This document shows, one piece after another, positions 22,230 to 32,784 of a DNA stretch of 64,000 nucleotides. The position numbers and the translations under genes are program-made. Positions within the stretch are counted from its first letter, which is position 1; every line of letters starts with the position of its first letter. The notes beneath the pieces were generated by a model, which was not told the DNA's origin, searched no databases, and saw only the letters and a program-made list of their open reading frames with translations. This stretch comes from Apostichopus japonicus (taxonomy: Eukaryota; Echinodermata; Holothuroidea; Aspidochirotida; Stichopodidae): NCBI RefSeq assembly GCF_037975245.1, contig NC_092577.1, positions 1,610,001-1,674,000 of the forward strand. Direction: 5' to 3'.

Positions 22230-22699
22230 GGTGGCATACTCCTATTAGAGTCTATATCAATCCGCTCGATTGCTCTCCTGTTTCAGGAAAAGTGCCAAAA
22301 AGCAGCGGGAGAACATCTTTTGTGACCTGTTATCAATCATAGTCTAGTTTTTTTGTGGCTTGCATGTTGAAGAGCATGAATGGAAGTACATGTGGTGAGA
22401 AAATTGGGTCAATTGAGGCAATTTTAGACCCCTTTTGGCCTCCCGGGAGCAGCGTAGGAAATTTGTTTACCACTGAGTGAAGAGGTTTGTTTACAAGTGA
22501 CGAAAACTTCCGGCTCGGATAGCAAAAAATCTACATGGTCATGGTACGGAAAATTGATGGTGCCATGAAAGGCCAACTTGTCAGCTATCCGGTGATGGGT
22601 AGCGTTTAGCTAGTGAAACTTCTATGAAGACTTAGAGACCACATTACTTTTGTGATTTAGTGTGTAAGTCAATGGGGCTTTTAATGGGAGTATGCTACC
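22230..22699. mobile_element. TTAA-type MITE (470 bp) in gene 3 promoter region
   Basis: Imperfect terminal inverted repeats GGTGGCATACTCC and GGAGTATGCTACC (one mismatch in 13) lie inside a TTAA duplication (22226-22229 and 22700-22703). Units B and E lack it; unit E has a single TTAA at 50196-50199 (GCGTTAAATGTC). TTAA targets are used by Kolobok and piggyBac; ends starting GG favour Kolobok. No coding capacity. It separates gene 3's first exon from the CRE-like block. Confidence 0.85.
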
Positions 22700-22731
22700 T
22701 TAAATGTCAAAAATTATGCCAGAGTGATTGA

Positions 22732-22767
22732 TGACGTCAGATGGTTACCATCAGGGGTCAAAGGTCG
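22732..22767. promoter_or_regulatory. CRE palindrome and direct-repeat-1-like block upstream of gene 3
   Basis: TGACGTCA at 22732-22739 is a perfect CRE. GGGTCA-A-AGGTCG at 22755-22767 is a direct repeat with one-base spacing. It lies 688 bases from the ATG, or 218 once the 470-bp MITE is discounted, which matches genes 2 and 5. Binding by CREB-like or nuclear-receptor proteins is an inference. Confidence 0.42.
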
Positions 22768-23182
22768 AAAAACCTAAAAATTCATGGTGAGACATGTTCT
22801 GCCTGTCATGAATGAAGGTAAAAGCCATTTAAGGCATTAAAGACTCGCCCCAAACCGTGCCCTGCGCTCTGAAAATTTATCCTACCGTTGCTTGCAAGTG
22901 AAGTTTACTGCTTGTCGCTACAAAATGCAGACAGTAGTAATGAAATGTTATACCTTGTTATCTTTAACTGGACATGAGATCTCCATCGCTGTATCGTTTG
23001 TACACTGTGATGTGGGTGTTGACAACAGCTGCATGTATGTACTGACTGTACACTAGTGACTAATTACCGAAGGTAGCAAGCTGTGTGCGTATTTTCTGGG
23101 ATCGATGGTGGTGTCTAACACTTCTGCCACACCTCAGTCAAAACTATGTCATATTATACCGGCATTAGACGTTTCTTTTTGC
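22768..23182. other. Unit C upstream sequence, no gene
   Basis: Aligns with 14897-15205 and 36158-36504. A segment of this block, about 22830-23180, is found inverted in unit F. Nothing coding is seen. Confidence 0.55.
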
Positions 23183-23835
23183 CAAGGGCGGTGGAACGGG
23201 GAGGCACGTGCCCCCCCCCCCACTTTTACTCGAGTTAAAAATGTTCTCCTTTTCTACATAAAAATTGAGGTGTCTCAAGTTAGCAAGAGGGCAGGGAACC
23301 AGAATGAACACTCGGGAAGGGCCGTTTCCAGCCATCTGAGGGGTTTGTAAAACCAAAAAAAATCTTGTACGCTCCGCGCCAATCAATGGTGGCGCTCCGC
23401 TCAGATAGTCGTGCCTACAACTTTGCAAATCCTGGCTCCGCCCCTGACTTTTAGTGAATTTCTGTGTGTCAAACTCAAGCTATTTCGAATGGAAAAAATT
23501 TGTTAAGATATTAACAAGAAATAAACTCTAATTCGGAAGATTCCTACATTAGCAACTAGCATGATTTCACCTAATTTTGTCTCAAAAGAACACTTGTTCC
23601 TCGTTTCCCAATTTGAACATTGGATATTGCAGTGCTAGTATGCATATTTTCCTTGAGGGGGGGGGGGGGGACGTTGATGGAGTGATGTGTATACGCAAAT
23701 AAGATAATACAATAAGAGTTATAAAGGGTACTAAATATACTGTAAGGCTACATCAGTCCAATCGAATTTCTGCAAAGTGCCCATTGATGTCGGTGCCCCC
23801 CCCCCCCCAGATTGAAAGTGCTTCCGCCGCCCTTG
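23183..23835. mobile_element. hAT-type element, CAAGGGCGG ends (653 bp), unit C copy
   Basis: Ends CAAGGGCGGTGGAA and, inverted, TTCCGCCGCCCTTG. The flanks CTTTTTGC (23175-23182) and CTTTTTTC (23836-23843) are an 8-bp duplication with one mismatch. Unit B keeps the uninserted CTTTTTGCGCGAGTC at about 15203. The interior contains the core module on the minus strand (about 23309-23408) and a CAGGGGCGGAGCCAGG end at about 23429-23444, so an older element is embedded. The same insertion is present in unit D (37476-38130). Confidence 0.85.
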
Positions 23836-23843
23836 CTTTTTTC

Positions 23844-25369
23844 GCGAGTCCTCACACCCTTTGAGCCACACAGTATGTAGAGCCTTTTAAAAAAAATGCT
23901 TAAATTTTCCATTTTGGATGTTGAGGGTTAGGTTGAAAGGACAATGTACGTCAGAGGTGAAATTGGCCCAAATTTCAAGCCTTAAATGAAACAACAGTAA
24001 TTGTTGGGAAATATCCTTTAATACTAAACTTTACATTAAACTAAACTATACATGAATTAAAATATACATTAAAACTGGGTTCCAGCATATTAACAAGACG
24101 GCACGGTAACCAGATGCATTCATATGTAACCCAACAATCACTTTCGTCTTGGAGATGAGATCTGCAACATCATGGATTGCCGACTTGCTAATTTCTTGCC
24201 GAGGGCAAAAGTATTCTTTGCAATGGCGATGTCATGTGCGTATGCATGTAATTCCAAACTGTATGGAGAGGTGAGATGGAGGGGAGGGAGCAGGAAGCAG
24301 GAAGCAAACAGTTTGGGGAAATCATTTGGAGGTAAAACAACACTCATTACATGCAAATTTAGGGGAAGAACCCAGCCCATGACGGGGGGGGGGAGGGGGT
24401 CTAAATTTACCTAGAGTGATGAAGGTGGTGCCTGAACCTCCATTAATGGACGGGTTGTTGTCGGATAAAACTGTTACGACTGATGATGGGGGGGGGGTAG
24501 TTTATTGCTCCCCGTCAAGAGGATCATGTTGGGTGGCTTAAGTACAAAGTAATGCAAGGTTTAGAGGTCAAATAGTTCCTATTTAATGCAAATGTAAACT
24601 ATGAATTAGTTCTACTTAATAACTAGGTCAAAGCACATTGTTGTGGTAATAGAAAGTTTTAAATTCGTGTATGTCCGTCACTGAACATTTTTCCTCTGAC
24701 AAAGAGATGGGCCTTTGTTGGGGTTGGGGAATGAAGTTCTGCTACCATAGGCTTTGCCCAACCCCTTTGAGCACAAAACTAACCAGATATTACAGATTGT
24801 GTACATGCTTAGTACATCTTTGTGCTATTACCCTATAGCTTACTTTGCAACGTATACTTCAACAACAGTAGATAGGCCCACAGTTAGAGGTAGATGGTAA
24901 CAACACAAAGGATTACTAACCTGAAACATTGAAATATTTTACAATCAAAAATCACAAAGCAGGAAGCTATGTATATCGATATATATATAATCGAAACCAC
25001 ACTGTATGTGGGTCAATCCATGCCAAATCAACAGTGGCCTGAAATTGATATGGTGTCTTGCCATATGTCTCAAAGGATGAAATTGGGCAAAACAACTTGT
25101 GAAATTTTTTTGGGTTGCTAGGATACGGCCCCGCCTAACAACCAAATCCAGATTTCATTTGATGAACCTAAGTTTGGAGGCATGGTTTGAATAAATTCAA
25201 AGTATTTTATGTCTCATTTTGCAGATATTTTGGAAGACATGTGCTCAGTCTTTGAATTTAGCTAAGTTTGAGGAAAATTTACGGTCTCAATTTTTCGTAA
25301 CTAGTAATTAAAATGGCCGAAAATGAGATAGGGGGCTTTTCTGGCCCTACTTTTAGTGTGCTCTATATA
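23844..25369. repeat. Unit C upstream block, shared with units A, B, D, E and F
   Basis: Near-copy of 38139-39659 in unit D and related to the blocks in the other units. It contains the octamer ATGCAAAT, G runs at about 24384-24400 and 24488-24497, and the GATGGGCCTTTGTTGGGG segment. At 24977-24988 a short (TA)n is followed by ATCGAAACCACACTG, the left side of a ~1.2-kb segment found only in units C and D. No gene is seen. Confidence 0.6.
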
Positions 25370-25374
25370 CACAA

Positions 25375-27576
25375 CAGGCGCGTATCCAGGATTTTCAAAC
25401 CCGGGGGGCGTGGATTACTATCTAAGCGGAGCGCCACCATCGGTTGGCGCGCAGCGTACAAGAAAATTTCTTATTTTGATACCCCCCAGATCACCGGAAA
25501 CGGCACTTCTCGGGCTTGAAATGACCAACCAGATGTACACTTTTTGCCTGATAACCATGTATTTCCTAATAGTTTTTTTTTTGCATCCATAACCTTTTTG
25601 AAGATTGTCAACCCGGCACACATCATGTTCGACCTGATCGCATCTCCTGTGGGTCTTTGCTTTGTAGGTGATTCTACGTCGCGGCCCACAATACCCGTCA
25701 GCCCCACTTTTTAAGGTTTTAAGCCCCATATTTGTTCAGAATTTGAAAATTCACATTTCTCGTGAATAAACTCACTTCAAAACATACCCACAATGTTGTA
25801 CAAAATTTCATCTATGGACAACCAATATAGAAAAACTTCCTTCAACCCCTAACAGACCGGTCAAAATTGCACGAGTAGAGGGAAGTGTGATGCAGAATGT
25901 TGGTCAGAAATTTTCGAAACTTCAGACACAGTTAATTTATTGGTGTACAAATATTAAAACCTCTTATAACGGCTATTATAAAACTTGGTTGAAGGAAATG
26001 AAAAAATAGCAGATATTTCCGAAACCGAACACTACACACATAGGCGTAGGAGGCGCGGCGGCAGTGGCGGAGCTAGGGGTATTGGTCAGGAGGGGCGAGA
26101 ATGGTCTGTAGGGGCACTTTCGACACTATCTAAGCGGAGCGCCACCACTGGTTGGCGCGTAGCGTACAGAAAATTTTTGAGTAAAGATACTCCCTAGATC
26201 GCCGGAAATGACCCTTTCCGGGCCTGGCTAATTTGCAGATAAACGAAGAATAAGGTGTCATCGCCAAATTACACCAACAAAATGTGACAAATGTCAATAA
26301 GTAGATGAGAGCGCAATAAAAAAGTCAATAATCTAGAATAAGTAAAAAGTGGTAAAGAGCTGAAAAAGGCGCCAGCAGTCCATTTGAGTCCGTCAGGGGG
26401 GCATCCGCCCCCATGACCGTATGGACGCTCCGCCACTGCGCGGCGGGGGTGCAGCCCCAATTCGCCATTACTAATGTAAAAGAGAGTTTTGACATAATTG
26501 GACCTCCATGCTTTTTATACATCTACATGAGACATGTCGTTGTTTACATTAGCATCCCGCGGTATACTGCGCAATTTTAACGGAACGTACGGTACATGAT
26601 GGCATGCGATGTAATAACCGATGCTTGCTTATTTGATATTGACATTAACACGTTGAGCGCGCGCGAAAATTTTTGGTTATTTTTTCAGTCAAGTCGGACA
26701 GTTTTGAGGCTTTTCATCCTGGAACGCCATTTTCATGCTCACTGATAATTATGATGTGATATCTGCTGTTTGCGTTACAAATTCAAACAGGCGCGTAGCG
26801 AGGAATTTGTCAAGGGAGGGGCGAAGCCTGTAGGCAAATTATCTAATCGTAGCGCCACCACAGGTTGGCGCGAAGCGTACAAGGAAATTTTGGCCGAAAA
26901 TGCCTCCCAGATCGCTGGAAATGGCACTACCCAGGACCATTTGTTAGCGAGAAGCGTACAAGCAAATTTTGGCAAAAAATGTCTCCCAGATCGCTGGAAA
27001 TGACACTTCCCAGGCCTTGTAAGTTGCATCTAAGCACTTTCTATTTTGAAATTACTTAGCGATATCATTTAAAAAAATGCTGAATGTGGGGGGGGGGGGT
27101 CGGACGGGCGGTCGCCCCCATCCCAAAAATCGTCATGTTCCCCGACGACGCTGTCGAGTTTGAGACCAGCCACAGTTGGTTTCATAGCACAATTCTACAC
27201 ACGCGTTATGATAGACCATATATAGTATATATATAGATCATTAGTGAGAGAGGAAAACGGAAACGTCAAAAAATGGAGTTGTCGGTGTAAAGGGTAGGGT
27301 GAGTCACACATTTACGAAATCATTGATCCGTCACTGGCTACCCTTCAGCGCTGTAATGATGTCACTGTTCCTCTTTCTCTTCCCGGTGTCTTCGCGTTTT
27401 TCTTTTACTCCCTCCTTTTCTCCTTTTTCTCTCTTTCTTCATTTTCTTTTCCCTTCCTTCCTCTCCTCCTCCTCTTTTCCCCCTTTTTTTCCTTTTTTCT
27501 TCTCTTTTTTTCTCTCCTCTTTTTCTTACCCGGGGGGCGCGCGCCCCCAACGCCCCCCCCCCTGGATACGCACCTG
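25375..27576. mobile_element. 2.2-kb TIR element with nested insert, present in unit C only
   Basis: Ends are CAGGCGCGTATCCAGG and, inverted, CCTGGATACGCACCTG (15 of 16 match). The 5-bp CACAA flanks it (25370-25374 and 27577-27581). Unit D has the clean joined site CTCTATATACACAAGCAAAG at about 39650, so the insertion followed the C/D duplication. The interior is a mosaic: the core module appears three times (25418, 26126, 26842), plus a partial fourth, and a second CAGGCGCGTAGCGAGG end lies at 26788. No transposase is visible. The end sequence resembles the hAT-like elements here, yet the TSD is 5, not 8. Confidence 0.78.
26062..26438. mobile_element. hAT-type element, CAGTGGCGGAGC ends, nested (377 bp)
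   Basis: Ends CAGTGGCGGAGCTAGG and, inverted, GACGCTCCGCCACTG. A perfect 8-bp duplication CGCGGCGG lies at 26054-26061 and 26439-26446. It sits inside the 2.2-kb element. The interior has GGTATTGGTCAGGAGG and then the core module. Relatives are at 36796-37046 (shorter) and 53409-53545 (right end lost). Confidence 0.88.
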
Positions 27577-27581
27577 CACAA

Positions 27582-27955
27582 GCAAAGGCATGTTTGAGTT
27601 TTTATTTGCATAGGATCCTTGTCCAGTGGTAGTTGTATGGGATAAGCGCAAAAAAAGAGTTAAGCGGGTCATAAGTTTTATGAACAGCGCCCTCAATTTT
27701 AAGAAATCTCACTTCTGGCCATAATTGGGGGTGCAATTTGGGCCAATGGGTAAATAGCAATTTTTCTTTAAATACCATTTTTCAGGAGAGTATTGACCCT
27801 TTTTTTAAAAACTTAAGTCAAAAAGTTGTGTATTTTGTGTTATCTACTGGAATTGACAACTCGAAATATGCAAAAATCACTTGGTTCATATGTATGAAAA
27901 TGCGTGCACAGGCCGATTTGTACGGAAGCGTAGATGGGACATTGCATTGACGCGA
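27582..27955. other. Unit C/D-specific segment before the 105-bp array
   Basis: Same as 39661-40019 in unit D apart from scattered bases. Together with 24989-25369 it forms a ~0.75-kb single-copy part of the segment that sits inside the TA tract of units C and D. No gene is recognised; a 70-codon plus frame is conserved only because the copies are recent. Confidence 0.55.
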
Positions 27956-28672
27956 TACCAACTTGACAAAACGACAATTATCTGCAAACTGACAAGTTGA
28001 CGAGATGGTAACGTGACAAAAATCAGAAAATTGACGTTTTGACGAGATCACTGATCTCGTCAATGCAACAATTTTCTGCAAATTGACGAGTTGCACACTT
28101 ACTACCATCTCGACAAGTTGACAAAATTCAGAAAATTGTCGTTTTGACGAGATAACGGATCTCGTCAATGCAGCAATTATCTGCAAATTGACGAGTTGCA
28201 CACTTACTACCATCTCGACAAAACGACAAAATTCAGAAAATTGTCGTTTTGACGAGATAACGGATCTCGTCAATGCAGCAATTTTCTGCAAATTGACGAG
28301 TTGCACACTTACTACCATCTCGACAAGTTGACAAAATTCAGAAAATTGACGTTTTGACGAGATAACGGATCTCGTCAATGCAGCAATTTTCTGCAAAATG
28401 ACGAGTTGCACACTTACTACCATCTCGACAAAACGACAAAATTCAGAAAATTGTCGTTTTGACGAGATAACGGATCTCGTCAATGCAGCAATTTTCTGCA
28501 AATTGACGAGTTGCACACTTACTACCATCTCGACAAGTTGACAAAATTCAGAAAATTGACGTTTTGACGAGATAACGGATCTCGTCAATGCAGCAATTTT
28601 CTGCAAAATGACGAGTTGCACACTTACTACCATCTCGACAAAACGACAAAATTCAGAAAATTGACGTATATT
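27956..28672. repeat. 105-bp tandem array with hairpin-rich monomers, unit C
   Basis: The stretch CATCTCGAC starts at 28106, 28211, 28316, 28421, 28526 and 28631, exactly 105 bases apart. Two monomer types alternate (AAGTTGAC or AAAACGAC after CTCGAC), giving a 210-bp higher-order unit. Each monomer has GACGAGAT-AACGG-ATCTCGTC, an 8-bp stem with 5-base loop, and CAATTT-TCTGC-AAATTG. Because 105 is a multiple of three, a long minus frame stays open through it; I treat that as an artefact. Unit D has a shorter array. Confidence 0.9.
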
Positions 28673-28675
28673 GGA

Positions 28676-28960
<285 letters not shown>

Positions 28961-29670
28961 ATTAAGCTGATGTGAGGTGTACCCCTCCTCTTCTCCGCCT
29001 TCCTTTTTCACACTCACTTGAAAATACAAAGGTAGAAGCTAACAGGAATGTGTGTGTACAGTAGATCAGATTTATAGTATAAATACACCTGAGAGTGCAT
29101 CATTTGAAGACTTCACATTTGTCGATGTCTTTATGACCACGAAATCTGTGACAAGGGTGTCACCTTCACACTTCCTCCCTTACAAAACCCTCAATGCATT
29201 ATGAATTTGTCCATTTCCTGTGTACATTACTGCACCATTGTCCTAGAAGGCTGATGTCTCACAGACCCTGCACTGATCCCTACCCCCTCCCCACCCCTAT
29301 CCCATCCCTATCCATAAAAATTCCTCAAATGATCCTTGACCTCTGCCTCTGAGATCACCCAGTATACAATGGTAAAAGTTTGATAATTTCACATTAATTT
29401 AACTTTCTTAGTTATTTATGAAACAGACATGAAAGCACACTCCCAGGGATGGCTTGAAAAATATTCCAGTGCTTGTTCCTAAGGAATTGCAGGTGGTTAA
29501 GAGTGAAATCTATAACATAAGATGACATTCAACATGATATTTCATGTGCTTACATATTTCCCTGGTGATTAACAAAATGACATTCAGTAGTAAGTATACT
29601 AAAACAACTAGTTCTCTGTATTGATTAACTGATGTCATACTCAGACATAATGTAACAAGAGTATTTACAT
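28961..29670. repeat. Shared block 3' of gene 4 (unit C/D junction)
   Basis: Near-copy of 40535-41240 and related to 52600-53150 and 61110-61270. Shared marks are TTCCAGGCACAGATTAAGCT, CCCCTCCTCTTCTCCGCC and GAATGTGTGTGTACAGTAGA. A plus-strand frame starting MCTVDQIYS appears in some copies but not others, so it is not taken as a gene. Confidence 0.6.
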
Positions 29671-31195
29671 ATCATGAATGCTAAATGTTTCTCCTGGTAT
29701 ATTCTTTCATGTGTCTTTTCCAATTGCTGAACTACTAAGGCTTTGCTCCGGTAGGTGTTTTTCCATTTACTCTACCCTTCCAACTTCCAAACTGAACAAC
29801 GAATTTGGCCACAGTCTCTCTAGTGTGTGTTCATTCTTTTGTGTGTTCCTTCATGTGTCCACAAGATTTAGCAAACTTTGCTAATTTTACTCTACAGCAT
29901 GTCTTCATGTCTCCTTAAATGTCCTGATGAATCAAACAATTTCTTAAAGAAGCTACTGTAAACTGATAATGTTTCCTGCATGTGTGTGTTCCTTCAACTT
30001 ACGTACTTGTAAGCTTTTTCTCACCATAAGTAGTAAAATCATATTCTAGTTCTTTCATGTTGTTCCAGACAGTGAGTCCCAACATAATGGAATATTTTCC
30101 CACAATAGCTACATTCATATTTGTACTGTATGTATAATTTCATGTGCCCATCATAGAATCAGTTTGAGCAAACATTTTGTCAGATTTAGCTACATTGATG
30201 TGGCTTCTCTTCTATATGAAACCTTTCATGTGCCGACACACACGTAAAGAGTGTAAACAATTTGTTACGATAAGTTCATTCATGAGGCTTTTCTCCTCAA
30301 TGTTATCTTCCATGTTGCCCCCAATTTACAGATAGAGTAAACCATTGCAACAATACCTACATTCTTAAAAGGTCTATGGACGCCTAGCCAATTAGCCTCA
30401 TACAGTATGCAGTTCATTTGTTGTGTGAGATAATCTCATTCAAAGTATGTTGAGTTGTTTTGGAAAGCCCTTTTTTTCCTAAGATATACACATTTAAAGT
30501 TTTGATAAATCAGGGAAACCCATTAAATATGTGCTAACTATGACGTTGTCTGTTGCCTTATTAAATAAATTATCAAAGATGTCAAAGAAGACCATAAAAT
30601 ATTTCAAAAACAAAAATCACCTTAGGTCGCAAACCTGTGTTCAGTGCCCTTAAACAGAGGTTATTAAAACAAAGAAACAAAATCACATAACATTTAGACA
30701 GTCACTCCATTAACATCATCAATACATGTGCATAAATAGCTAAAGTTAATTCATATATAAAACTTGAAGTAAACAGAAGTTGTAAAATTGTCAATCTGTC
30801 ATGGATATTTTATATAAGTGGCAGCTGTTTTCATGTTAACTTATGCCTATTAGAATTATAAGGAAGATATTGTTTTTTCTATGTCCATAACATTTAAAGG
30901 GTTCTACCTCAGAGCTCCAGATGGAGAAAAATATTGGCCACTATAGTCACATTGATAGGCTTCTATCCTTTATGTGTACTTTTGTGTATCATCAAATTTC
31001 CAGAAAAGCAAATATTTCTCATAGCAGTTACTTTGATAAAGCTTTTATCCTGTGTGTGATCTTTTATGGCTCTTCAAAATAGCAACTTGGAAACCTTTTT
31101 GTCACAGTAGTTGCACTGATTTGACCTGCTCTCCTGTATGTGTTCTTTCATGTGTCCACAAACTTTCAGATTCAGCAAACATTTTCTTACAGTAG
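29671..31195 (-). pseudogene. Decayed zinc-finger remnants 3' of gene 4
   Basis: Minus-strand finger fragments with lost Cys/His and shifted frames lie at about 29680-30240 and 30260-30365, and finger-like sequence continues at 30940-31195, directly after the gene 4 stop ([19 protein letters not shown], then a linker and VKSVQLL). In between lies the AT-rich 3' flank shared with units A to C. At least five former fingers appear to have been lost from the C-terminus. Confidence 0.7.
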
Positions 31196-32784
31196 TTACT
31201 CTGATAAGGTTTCCCTCCTATGTGTTTTTTCATGTCTCCTAACTTGTCTAGTTTCAGGAAACTTTTTGTCACAGTACTTACACTGATAAGGTTTCTCTCC
31301 TGTATGTGTTGTTTCATGCCCCTTTAAAGTAGAGGCTTGGGCAAACTTTTTGTCACAGTAGTTACACTGATAAGGCTTCTCTCCTGTATGTGTTCTTTCA
31401 TGTCTCCTCATTTGTCCAGAATCAGCAAACATTTTCTCACAGTAGTTACACTGATAAGGCTTCTCTCCTGTGTGTGTTCTTTCATGTCTCCTCATTTGGT
31501 CAGAATTAGCAAACATTTTTTCACAGTAGTTACACTGATAAGGCTTCTTTCCTGTATGTTTTCTTTCATGAACCTTTAAATTATGGAAAATGTCAAAGTT
31601 TTTGTCACAGTAGTTACACTGATGAGGCTTCTCTCCTGTGTGTGTTCTTTCATGTTTCCTCATTTGTCTAGATTCAGCAAACTTGTTGTCACAGTATTTG
31701 CACTGATAAGGCTTCTCTCCTGTATGTGTTCTTTCATGTATCCTCATTTGTGCAGATCCAGTAAACTTTCTGTCGCAGTAGTTACACTGATATGGCTTCT
31801 CTCCTGTGTGCATTCTTTCATGTATCTTTAATTTTCCAGAATTAGCAAACATTTTATTACAGTAACTGCACTGATAAGGTTTATCTCCTGTATGTGTTCT
31901 TACATGCCTCTTCAAACTAGAGGCTTGGGCAAACTTGTTGTCACAGTAGTTGCACTGATAAGGCTTCTCTCCTGTATGTCTTCTTTCATGTATCCTCATT
32001 TGTGTAGATTCAGCAAACTTTTTGTCACAGTATTTGCACTGATAAGGCTTCTCTCCTGTGTGCATTCTTTCATGTATCTTTAATTGTCCAGAATCAGCAA
32101 ACTTTTCCTTACAGTAACTACACTGATAAGGTTTCTCTCCTGTATGTGTTCTTACATGCCTCTTCAAACTAGAGGTTTGGGTAAACTTTTTGTCACAGTA
32201 GTTGCACTGATAAGGCTTCTCTCCTGTATGTGTTCTTTCATGTGTCCTCATATGTCCAGAGTCAGCAAACTTTTTGTCACAGTATTTACACTGATAAGGC
32301 TTCTCTCCTGTATGTGTTCTTTCATGTGTCCTCATATGTCCAGAGTCAGCAAACTTTTTGTCACAGTATTTACACTGATAAGGCTTCTCTCCTGTATGTT
32401 TTCTTTCATGGCTCTTTAAACTAGCAGCTTGTGCAAATTTTTTGTCACAGTAGTTGCAGTGATAGGACCTCTCTCCTGCATATGTTTTTTCATGTTTTTC
32501 CACACTTCCAGTGTGAGTAAACAGCTTGCTGCCATCAATACTGTTGTCAGGATTCATTCCTCTATGAAGTGTACAAATCTCTGTCTGTTTTGGATTCCCT
32601 ATTATTTGTTTAGTATCGCCAGAGGATGATTCTCCATCATTGACCTCATCCTCCAGGCTGAATGAAACATGACATGAGTAGCTATCAACTGGTTCCACAG
32701 ACTCATTTTCTTCCTTCTTAACATCCTGTTGATGTTCTTGGTGATGTGAGTGAGCAATGTGTCCAGAAGACAGTCCCTGAAATA
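31196..32784 (-). CDS. Zinc-finger gene 4, last exon: 15-finger C2H2 protein
   Basis: Probable nuclear DNA-binding regulator of about 550 residues when joined to 35394-35457. Acceptor CAG at 32785-32787; exon starts TATTTCAGGG. The linker has VKKE and SLEDEV, then the dead finger, with fingers from about residue 129. Fingers 2 and 3 are identical in their helix (ADSGHMRTH), a one-finger duplication. Finger 11 (DIFHNLKVH) is followed by HTGKKP. The frame ends THRRETLSE where a shift in a linker leaves at least one further finger downstream out of frame. The N-terminal half resembles gene 7 fingers 4-6 and the rest resembles genes 2 and 5, suggesting exchange between copies. Confidence 0.9.

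Noticed and set aside
23105-23428. Frames inside TIR elements that recur between units (LSKRSATxGWR peptides)
   Set aside because: They follow the shared non-coding core module in both orientations and are interrupted in most copies.
27299-27613. Phe/Ser/Pro-rich and Lys/Arg-rich frames
   Set aside because: They come from a T/C-rich tract and the TIR of the 2.2-kb element.
27956-28672. CRISPR-like array
   Set aside because: The repeats are direct 105-bp monomers without unique spacers, in an animal genome; this is a satellite.
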